Notes under the pieces: model-generated
What the model saw: only the letters and a program-made list of their open reading frames with translations
Databases searched by the model: none
What the model was told of the DNA's origin: nothing
Shown: positions 41,513-50,445 of the stretch, in pieces
Position numbering within the stretch: position 1 is the stretch's first letter
Layout: the number at the start of each line of letters is the position of its first letter
From: Salinicola rhizosphaerae
Lineage (GTDB): Bacteria; Pseudomonadota; Gammaproteobacteria; Pseudomonadales; Halomonadaceae
Length of the DNA stretch: 50,445 nt
Assembly (NCBI RefSeq): GCF_014652715.1
Contig: NZ_BMZI01000007.1
Coordinates: 192,386 to 242,830, forward strand
Reading direction: 5' to 3'
Position numbers and translations under genes: made by a program

Positions 41513-41807
41513 TTTTGCCTCCGACTTGGCTCAATCAGCCGCTACCGCGGTGCGGAACCGATGGATTCTTACCCGAAACGGCATGAAGCCTGATCCTGAT
41601 CGTGTCGCGAAAGCGGAATGCGCTGCAGGCTGCCAGCTGCCGTATGAATATTTTACGGGTAAATACCGATATTGCGCGGCAACTGCCCGGCCACAGGCCG
41701 CATCGCACTACGCTAATCCAAGTCTCCCGTCCTGAATCGAACGCGGTTTCACTGCCGGACGCGGTTTCACTCGAGCGCCATCCCGTAAACCCGATCGAGA
41801 GCACCCG

Positions 41808-42146
41808 ATGAATTCCACCCACCTGGAACATGCCGTGATCGGTCTCGCCGTGCAATGTTTGCTCTGGCCGCTGCTGGGCAAATGGATATCAGGGTCGTTG
41901 ATCGTCGCCGTTTTTCTGGGCCGGGAGATAGCACAGCATGAATACGCAGGCGGAGGGGCAGCTCGAGTCGGCTATTTTTACGGCCTTCTCCATCACTGGT
42001 CGGTGGACTCGACGCTTGACGTGGCGGCCCCAGCCCTCGCTTGCGCCACGCTGGCGTGGGTGGCGTCTCGACGACAGCGAAGCCGCACTCGCGCGAGGCC
42101 GCGAATCCCGATGATCGACAGACTGATCGATCGAAAGACGCGTTAG
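41808..42146 (+). CDS. Small host membrane protein
   Basis: ATG 41808. The product has 112 residues. Hydrophobic segments lie near 10-28 and 30-42 and near 75-92; the C-terminus is Arg-rich. HEYAGGGAARVGYFYGLLHH and a short acidic-polar loop separate the segments. The sequence resembles small uncharacterised membrane proteins. The function is unknown. Confidence 0.6.
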   Translation: MNSTHLEHAVIGLAVQCLLWPLLGKWISGSLIVAVFLGREIAQHEYAGGGAARVGYFYGLLHHWSVDSTLDVAAPALACATLAWVASRRQRSRTRARPRIPMIDRLIDRKTR

Positions 42147-42255
42147 TCCGAACAGCCGGCTTACCGATGGTGCTACTGGATCATGATGTCGCGACGCTCG
42201 AGCCAGGCGTGGAAGCCCCAGGTCCAGAGGCAGGCAAGAGTCGAGCGCCAGCGGA

Positions 42256-42522
42256 TTAACGCGTCCCGGTCGTTCCCGTGGTTCCCGTGGTACCCGTGGT
42301 TCCTGTCGTGCCTGAATCCCCGTCATTACCCACCGTGACTGCCAGCGCTGTCACTGCCGCCGCGGCAAAACCGACGCCTATCGCCGTTGCAGCTGAAATA
42401 CCGGCCGCAGTCCCCGCGCCCGCCGCGCTTCCCGCCGTGACACCGCCAGCTGTCGAGGACTCCTGCGCCGCTGCCGGCAGACTCCACATGGCGAGCATGA
42501 TGACAAGCCCCAGTTTCTTCAT
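42256..42522 (-). CDS. YjbE-like secreted small protein
   Basis: ATG 42522 has AGGAGA upstream. The product has 88 residues: signal peptide MKKLGLVIMLAMWSLPAAA, then an Ala/Gly-rich helix-like segment, and a C-terminus with five GTT repeats ending GTR. This layout is similar to E. coli YjbE (exopolysaccharide operon yjbEFGH), which also ends in a Thr-rich tail. No other yjb genes are next to it. The assignment is by resemblance. Confidence 0.55.
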   Translation of the reverse strand: MKKLGLVIMLAMWSLPAAAQESSTAGGVTAGSAAGAGTAAGISAATAIGVGFAAAAVTALAVTVGNDGDSGTTGTTGTTGTTGTTGTR

Positions 42523-42970
42523 ATCGTCTCCTGCCGTCAGATGACGGACATGCCGTGGACAGAGCGCGTTCGACTGAACGGCGCTAGCACTAGAGGATCC
42601 CTGTACAGGGCGGTCGAAGAAAAAGGGTCTGCTCGGAAGAGCAGACCAATACAGGGAAGCCGGTGATTCACTTCTCGTGCAGGTTAGAAAGCCAGATCCA
42701 TTAAAACAATCGACCGACATCCATTTGATCCAAATCGGCAGGCGTTATGCTCGAAAAAGAAAAAGGGAAAAATATTGGCAGCATTGTTCCTTTATAGTTA
42801 CCTAAAGAATCCAGAAGTAACAATATTTCGATTAAGTAATCTTAAGATAGGCTCAATGAAATTTTTCACTTAACATAAACGAACATACCGGGCGTGCAGA
42901 CCAGCAAGTCATAGCCGAGATGATTATTTTATTCACCCAATAAAACGAAAATCATTCGCAGGACAACTCC
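42523..42970. other. AT-rich intergenic region upstream of the AraC-type gene
   Basis: The region contains a hairpin terminator at 42616-42647 and AT-rich sequence from about 42700. This probably includes promoters for the divergent YjbE-like and AraC-type genes. No further gene is seen. Confidence 0.5.
42616..42647 (-). terminator. Orphan intrinsic terminator (possible small RNA end)
   Basis: On the minus strand GGTCTGCTC (9 bp) pairs with GAGCAGACC around a four-base loop and is followed by CCCTTTTTCTT. No protein gene lies just upstream of it on that strand, so a short transcript starting around 42750-42900 may end here. Confidence 0.7.
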
Positions 42971-43792
42971 ATGAGAACCGAGGATGTCAGAAAGGCAGAA
43001 GTCATGTTCGACGACGACACTCACCATAGCGTCGAGGCACTATCGAAGACGATCGGCTACTCACCCGCCCATCTGAGAAGAGTCTTCAAGCGACAGTTTG
43101 GCGTCTCGCCGGCGAAGTACCGCAGTACGCGCAGGCTGGAGCAGGCGGCACTGCTGCTTCGCTATACGAGTGACAAAGTCTCGGCCATTGCCAGTCAGAC
43201 ATCTCACGGCAGCCCTGCCATATTCACTCGCGCATTTTGTGGTCACTACCACATGTCACCATCGGCCTATCGTAGAGCGCACGCGTCAGGCGACGGCCGC
43301 CAGCCTGCGAGTTCCATCACCGTGAACATCGGATACGAATTGCCGCGGACCTTCCTGGTCACGCGAGCCTATGGTTCGGAGATCTTGCCGGAGGTAGCGA
43401 AGGGCTGGCACTACTTCTGTCAGCGCAGCCGAATGACACGAGAGGCACACGCGCATGCGCGCCCTGCCATACTATTTCGGGATCACCCGGTGACGACGCC
43501 TCGTGAAAGACTGCGCGTAGAATACGGCTACCTGATTGCGCATCCGGAAGATCATTTACGCATTCCATCGCACTTCGATTATCGCCATAAGCCGGCGACA
43601 CTCATCGCTTCTTTAATCGTCCATCAGGAATCAAGGATTGTGCCTTATCTCGAGTGGATGATTGCCCGTGGCATTCAACGAAGCGGGCTTTCCATTACAG
43701 GCGAACCCGCCGCCGCCATTTGGCTGGAAGGATTACCAGGCATGTCTCAGGCGGTCATAAAACTCTCTATTCCCTGCCGCCAGTCAATATGA
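42971..43792 (+). CDS. AraC-type regulator with effector-binding domain
   Basis: The product has 273 residues. The N-terminal AraC/XylS helix-turn-helix pair covers about 12-105 (HSVEALSKTIGYSPAHLRRV and AIFTRAFCGHYHMSPSAYRR). The C-terminal part (about 115-270) resembles GyrI/AraC effector-binding domains. It is a Rob/SoxS-like layout with the DNA-binding domain first. The target is not visible; it is divergent from the YjbE-like gene. Confidence 0.8.
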   Translation: MRTEDVRKAEVMFDDDTHHSVEALSKTIGYSPAHLRRVFKRQFGVSPAKYRSTRRLEQAALLLRYTSDKVSAIASQTSHGSPAIFTRAFCGHYHMSPSAYRRAHASGDGRQPASSITVNIGYELPRTFLVTRAYGSEILPEVAKGWHYFCQRSRMTREAHAHARPAILFRDHPVTTPRERLRVEYGYLIAHPEDHLRIPSHFDYRHKPATLIASLIVHQESRIVPYLEWMIARGIQRSGLSITGEPAAAIWLEGLPGMSQAVIKLSIPCRQSI

Positions 43793-43818
43793 ACTTGACC
43801 CCGAATTGACAAAATTTA

Positions 43819-44124
43819 TCACCGACCACATATCACTTTCTGTTGATAATTCCCGGTATTAATTAATAGCGATATCTTCGATCTTATACCACCGAAGTAG
43901 CATCGTTTCCCTGGCGGCGCCATCATCGCAAGGGAGCTGGCCGCCTCACCAATGGAAGTTGCGAGAAGCACCACGGACAAGCCAGTCGAGAACGCATTGT
44001 CGGCGACTTGAAACGCCGTGAGAAGGTCGGTGAGGATGTCATTCAGGAACCAAGCGAAATACCGGGCGGCCGATCGGGAACCCTGATTCAGGATTCCCGA
44101 TCTCCCCCTCTGGGGCCTCGACAT
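43819..44124 (-). CDS. Doubtful small ORF
   Basis: A 101-codon frame on the minus strand with one hydrophobic patch (AFSTGLSVVLLATSIGEAAS). No ribosome binding site or known domain stands out. It lies between the AraC-type gene and the Nudix-ThiE gene. It may be non-coding. Confidence 0.25.
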   Translation of the reverse strand: MSRPQRGRSGILNQGSRSAARYFAWFLNDILTDLLTAFQVADNAFSTGLSVVLLATSIGEAASSLAMMAPPGKRCYFGGIRSKISLLINTGNYQQKVICGR

Positions 44125-44146
44125 TAACGTATCGCGAAAGCGGTGC

Positions 44147-45100
44147 TCAAACGTCGTGAAGCCAGAAATCGCGAATGGAAGCGATGCCTTGCGCGCCTAC
44201 ACCACGCGCCTGATTGGCGTGATGTCGGGTCATGCCACCCAATGCATAGACGGGCATCGCCGCCGTCTCCACCATTTGCTGGAAGTCATGCCAGCCGATC
44301 GTCACGGCGTCCGGGTGCGAGGGAGTCGGCGCCAGGGGCGACAGCGTCACGAAGTCACAGTCAATATCTCCGGCCTGAGTCAGCTGCGCCGCGTCATGAG
44401 TCGAAGCACCCAGCCACTTGGCGGCCGGAATGGGGCGCTGCTTCAACGCCATCAAGCGCGCGCTGGTCAGATGAATGCCGTCGGCGTCGACACGTTCCAA
44501 CCAGCTCGGATCGGCATTGAGCAGCAACTTGGCACCGTGGCGCCGGCAAAGCGCGAGCGCTGCCTCCGCCCGCGCTTGATAGGCGTCAGCATCAAGCTCC
44601 TTGGCGCGCAGCTGAACCAGGCGAATGCGATCCTTCTCGAGAGCCCGCTCTAGGTGCTGCAGAAAGCGCGTATCGTCGGCTTCTTCCGCCGTGATGAGAT
44701 ACTCCTGCGGTAGCGCAACCGCCCGCAGGATTGGTAAGTTGGCGGCCGGGAACGGGTAGTTCGGCAGGTCATCGACTTCGACCCAACGGACCGGCTGACC
44801 TTCTCGGCCGTAAGGATCACCTTCGTACGCTGTCACCTGCCACACATCCAGAAGGATATGTTTGTCGGCGTATTCGTGATGCACGCGAATCAGCGGTTGG
44901 GCGCGCTTCAGCTGTATGCCGAGCTCCTCGATGAGCTCACGTTTCAGCGCCTCTAGCCCGGTTTCGTAAGGCGCGAGCTTGCCACCGGGAAACTCCCAGA
45001 GCCCGCCCTGATCGGCGGTCGCCGGTCGCCTGGCGATCAGCACTCGCCCGTCCTCGCGCATCACGGCGGCTGCCGCTACGTGAACCCGTCTTTTGATCAT
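44147..45100 (-). CDS. Nudix hydrolase / ThiE-like fusion protein
   Basis: The product has 317 residues. The N-terminal Nudix domain (1-130) carries the Nudix box GGKLAPYETGLEALKRELIE followed by ELGI. This is MutT-like, which cleans oxidised dGTP. The C-terminal half (about 140-317) resembles thiamine phosphate synthase (ThiE), with IRLVQLRAKELDADAYQARA, ADGIHLTSARL and a FVTLSPLAPTPSHPD loop. The fusion is common in gammaproteobacteria, downstream of argJ. The thiamine role of the second domain is uncertain. Confidence 0.88.
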   Translation of the reverse strand: MIKRRVHVAAAAVMREDGRVLIARRPATADQGGLWEFPGGKLAPYETGLEALKRELIEELGIQLKRAQPLIRVHHEYADKHILLDVWQVTAYEGDPYGREGQPVRWVEVDDLPNYPFPAANLPILRAVALPQEYLITAEEADDTRFLQHLERALEKDRIRLVQLRAKELDADAYQARAEAALALCRRHGAKLLLNADPSWLERVDADGIHLTSARLMALKQRPIPAAKWLGASTHDAAQLTQAGDIDCDFVTLSPLAPTPSHPDAVTIGWHDFQQMVETAAMPVYALGGMTRHHANQARGVGAQGIASIRDFWLHDV

Positions 45101-45301
45101 CTCGCTAAGTCTCTCGTACTGCTTACGCGTTAAAGGTGCTGGTTGCCATGAGCCGACTACGTTGAAGTGGCCACGACATCGACAGGTCTCATCATCTTAT
45201 CGAAGCTGACTCGTCGTATTTCTGCTTTTCCACTGTCGCTCAAGTGCCGAGCGGCCGCTGGAACCGGCTCTGTCTCGACGCCGGCCAGGACACTCGCGAA
45301 C

Positions 45302-46510
45302 CTAGCTACGATAGTCCGCGTTGATCGATACGTAATCGTGGGACAGGTCCGATGTCCAGACCGTCGCACTGGCATCGCCTCGACCCAGCTCGATCCGAAT
45401 GGTGATCTCTTCCCGGGCCATGACGCGAGCCCCCGCCTCTTCGGTATAGCTTTCGGCACGACCGCCCTGCTCCACCAGGCGAACCTCACCGAGATCGATC
45501 ACCACGCGATCGACGTCCAGGCTGTCGACCGGTGCGCGACCGACGGCGGCCAGAATGCGCCCCCAGTTGGCGTCCGATGCGTACAGCGCGGTTTTCACCA
45601 GCGGCGAATGAGCCACGGTAAACGCCACCGCGCGAGCCTCCTCGACCGTCCTTGCCTGCTCGACCTGCAGTGTGACGAATTTGGTCGCCCCCTCGCCATC
45701 ACGAATGATCGCCTGCGCCAGCTCCGTCAGCACGCCAGTCAGGGCATGCCGGAAACGTTGTTCATCTTCCCCGGCGGTGATTGTCGGCCCCTTGCCAGTC
45801 GCGATCAGCGTGCAGGCATCATTGGTCGAGGTATCCGAATCCACGGTGATCGCGTTGAACGACACCGATACCGCCTCTCGCAGCCATTGCTGCAGGGTAT
45901 CCGGCGCGATGTCGGCGTCACACGCGACAAAGCCCAGCATCGTCGCCATGTTGGGCTGGATCATGCCGGAGCCTTTGCTGATGCCGTTGATAGTGACAAC
46001 GCCACCGCTGAGCTCGACCTGCGTCGTCGCACCCTTGATCCGTGTATCGGTGGTCATGATGCCTTCAGCGGCCGCTTCCCATTGATCTTCGGCTAGCGCC
46101 GCCAGCGCCTCGGGCAGGCCTGCGGCGATCTTCTCGACCGGTAATGGCTCGCCGATCACACCAGTGGAGAAGGGCATTACCTGCTGCGAGTCGATACCGG
46201 CAAGGTCGGCAAGTGCTGTACAGCAGCTCTCTGCGTCTTGACGGCCTCGCGCGCCGGTGCCGGCATTGGCATTTCCGGTATTGATCAGCAGATAACGCGG
46301 CGCCGTCTGGCCCAGATGATCCCGCGCGACGTGAACCGGGGCGGCGCAGAACGCATTACGCGTGAAGGTCGCGGCAACGCTCGCGCCATTCGGCACTTCA
46401 ATAACGACAAGATCGCGCCGTCCCGGCTTCTTGACACCGGCCTTGGCAGTGCCGAGTCGGACACCGGCGATCGCCGGCATCAGGGGGAAATTCTCAGGCC
46501 CTACAGCCAT
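45302..46510 (-). CDS. argJ: Bifunctional ornithine/glutamate N-acetyltransferase ArgJ
   Basis: The product has 402 residues. The autocleavage motif KGSGMIQPNMATMLGF is present (cleavage before the Thr, making alpha and beta chains). FTRNAFCAAPVHVARDHL and DSDTSTNDACTLIATG are typical. It transfers the acetyl group between N-acetylornithine and glutamate in arginine synthesis. It is 73 bases downstream of secA, in an order shared with Pseudomonas. Confidence 0.95.
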   Translation of the reverse strand: MAVGPENFPLMPAIAGVRLGTAKAGVKKPGRRDLVVIEVPNGASVAATFTRNAFCAAPVHVARDHLGQTAPRYLLINTGNANAGTGARGRQDAESCCTALADLAGIDSQQVMPFSTGVIGEPLPVEKIAAGLPEALAALAEDQWEAAAEGIMTTDTRIKGATTQVELSGGVVTINGISKGSGMIQPNMATMLGFVACDADIAPDTLQQWLREAVSVSFNAITVDSDTSTNDACTLIATGKGPTITAGEDEQRFRHALTGVLTELAQAIIRDGEGATKFVTLQVEQARTVEEARAVAFTVAHSPLVKTALYASDANWGRILAAVGRAPVDSLDVDRVVIDLGEVRLVEQGGRAESYTEEAGARVMAREEITIRIELGRGDASATVWTSDLSHDYVSINADYRS

Positions 46511-46583
46511 TCGACACTCTCCTCGCGGCCGCCACGATGTAGCGGTATGTGGTTCTCGGTCGGCTCAAGTGAAAGCCGCCGCA

Positions 46584-49328
<2,745 letters not shown>

Positions 49329-49337
49329 GAGAAATTG

Positions 49338-49413
49338 TCCTGCTGGATTCCTGACGCGGCTAGACGTCTCGCGCCTGCCGACGGTGATCGAGATACAAGA
49401 GAATCAGGCAGGA
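49338..49413 (-). promoter_or_regulatory. Stem that can sequester the secA Shine-Dalgarno
   Basis: In the mRNA, UCCUGC and GAUUC at the end of the upstream ORF (49413-49401) are complementary to GAAUC and GCAGGA (49350-49338). This gives 6 + 5 base pairs around a 2x2 internal loop. GCAGGA is the secA ribosome binding site. The upstream arm contains the stop codon of the SecM-like ORF. Confidence 0.75.
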
Positions 49414-49751
49414 ACTGGTGGCCCGCGCCGGGAGATCGCGTCCAACGCGATATTGGGGAGCCAGGCAGGAGCCGGCGGCAACCGAAAGACGATGCGCGCC
49501 CAGCCGATGAAAAGCCGTCGGCGTGGCGTGGTCGCCGCCACCCGAGCGGCGCGGCGAGACTCGGCCCGGATCGCTTCCGGCGCCATCAGGTAGACTTGCG
49601 TGAAGCGCTCGGCCAGACGCAGCGCTTCGGCGTGAACCAATCCGGCGGGCAGCAGGCATCCGACCAGCACACTGGCCAACCACCAGTGGGCGCGCTGTCT
49701 CGGACGCCAGATGGCGCCGCGATGACCGGGCTGCGATTGGGCCGAACTCAT
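49404..49751 (-). CDS. SecM-like secretion monitor with RGPP arrest-type C-terminus
   Basis: The product has 115 residues. A basic N-terminus (about 23 residues) and hydrophobic core WWLASVLVGCLLPAGLV end in VHA, a likely signal-peptidase site near residue 41. The mature part is Arg/Ala-rich and ends ISRRGPPVPA. The RGPP motif resembles the RAPP-like class of ribosome-arrest sequences. The gene lies directly upstream of secA, as secM does in E. coli. The last codons pair with the secA ribosome binding site. The arrest role is inferred. Confidence 0.7.
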   Translation of the reverse strand: MSSAQSQPGHRGAIWRPRQRAHWWLASVLVGCLLPAGLVHAEALRLAERFTQVYLMAPEAIRAESRRAARVAATTPRRRLFIGWARIVFRLPPAPAWLPNIALDAISRRGPPVPA

Positions 49752-49813
49752 GCTGTCGACGAACTCCGCGTCGTGATAGGTTTAGCGGGTCACTCCCCAC
49801 TGCGTGCAAGCCG

Positions 49814-50281
49814 ATGAGTATAAAGGCTAAGCGTTTTCGCGCCCAGCCCGTTTCCCGACTCCTCGATCGACCCGGTGGTGTCGGCAACATCATGCGCATG
49901 GCCACGTTGATCGAGACGGCGCAACGCCATCTGCGTCAGCAAGTGCCCCCGGACGTGGCCGAGCATCTATTCGTCGGAGGTTATCGAGAGGGCACGTTAA
50001 CGGTCATCACCGACCGCGCCGCGTGGCTGACTTGGCTTCGCTACGAGCAGCCGCGCCTGCTGAAGCAGCTCCAACAGCTGCAGGGATTCGAAGCCGTGCT
50101 CAAGCTCTCGCTCAAGGTACGCCCCATTCGTCCCACGAAGATTGCACCACGCCAGGTGCGTCAACTGTCCCCCGCCGGCGCCGAAGCCATCTCGCAGTGC
50201 GCCGCGGCGCTGGACGATTCGCCGCTCAAGCGTTCACTCTCGCGGCTTGCCTCGCACGCGGCACCCTCGAAGGACGAATGA
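49814..50281 (+). CDS. dciA: DciA-like DUF721 replicative helicase loader
   Basis: The product has 155 residues. RFRAQPVSRLLDRPGG, LRQQVPPDVAEHLFVGGYRE and LTVITDRAAWLTWLRYEQPR match the DUF721 family, shown to be DciA, the ancestral loader of DnaB. It is divergent from the SecM-like ORF (62 bases apart). The same neighbourhood (DUF721 near secA) occurs in Pseudomonas. Confidence 0.88.
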   Translation: MSIKAKRFRAQPVSRLLDRPGGVGNIMRMATLIETAQRHLRQQVPPDVAEHLFVGGYREGTLTVITDRAAWLTWLRYEQPRLLKQLQQLQGFEAVLKLSLKVRPIRPTKIAPRQVRQLSPAGAEAISQCAAALDDSPLKRSLSRLASHAAPSKDE

Positions 50282-50425
50282 GCCCGCCTACCGACGATGA
50301 CGGCCTTACATGACAAACCATGATTAGCAGCAGGGCAACGCCGGAGGCGTTATCGGGATCGGTCTCGTGGCCAGCCGGCAAGTTCCGGAACGAGCCCCCG
50401 AGACGAGCGGCTGCAAAAACAACGC

Positions 50426-50445
50426 CGCCGACCCTGCGGTCGGCG
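50426..50445. terminator. Hairpin at the window end, probable dciA terminator
   Basis: CGCCGACC (50426-50433) pairs with GGTCGGCG (50438-50445) with loop CTGC. An A tract lies just left (50415-50422), so it could also end a leftward transcript coming from the right. The right flank is outside the window. Confidence 0.6.

Overview
The window is a high-GC gammaproteobacterial chromosome segment. It holds a lambdoid, HK97-type siphovirus prophage (base 1 to about 40.4 kb, left end outside the window) next to host DNA (about 40.4 to 50.4 kb). The host gene order dciA / short secretory ORF / secA / argJ / Nudix-ThiE fusion resembles Pseudomonadales and Oceanospirillales. The protein sequences suggest Halomonadaceae (Halomonas, Salinicola or Chromohalobacter). 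This is recognition by eye, not a database result.

Prophage late region (minus strand, read right to left): HNH nuclease, small and large terminase, portal, S49 protease, major capsid, connectors, tail tube, tail chaperone G with a lambda-type -1 frameshift to GT, tape measure, minor tail proteins, tail-tip J, tail fibre and fibre chaperone. Upstream lies the lysis cassette (endolysin, holin-like membrane proteins, Rz with embedded Rz1). Intrinsic terminators lie before the capsid, tail tube, tape measure and tail fibre genes, so late transcription must be antiterminated. Small extra genes break the pattern: a BamE-like lipoprotein, plus-strand mini-genes, and a HEPN-protein two-gene cassette between the presumed late regulator and the lysis genes.

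Early and immunity region: replication genes run leftward (Cro, small ORFs, O-like initiator with internal iterons, P-like loader, BRO antirepressor, VRR-NUC nuclease). CI is divergent from Cro. The same 16-bp operator palindrome recurs 2.7 kb away in front of the rightward early operon, giving OL/OR-like control. Between the operators, beside cI, is a membrane-anchored DUF4041 + T5orf172 (GIY-YIG-like) protein with the architecture of the anti-phage nuclease SNIPE. The rightward operon has a 616-base non-coding leader with an rrn-type BoxA, hairpins, an 18-bp long-range helix and an intrinsic terminator, suggesting antitermination. It then encodes RdgC, a glutaredoxin-like protein, a C5 cytosine methyltransferase with an internal repeat array, small proteins, a DUF4224 protein and the integrase. 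A tRNA-Gly(CCC) gene follows the integrase.

Host region: GFA-type protein, small membrane protein, YjbE-like secreted protein, AraC-type regulator, Nudix-ThiE, argJ, secA and dciA. The most interesting locus is the 115-codon ORF just upstream of secA. It has a signal peptide, ends in RGPPVPA, and its last codons can base-pair with the secA Shine-Dalgarno. This looks like an undescribed SecM-type translation-arrest regulator of the RAPP-like class.
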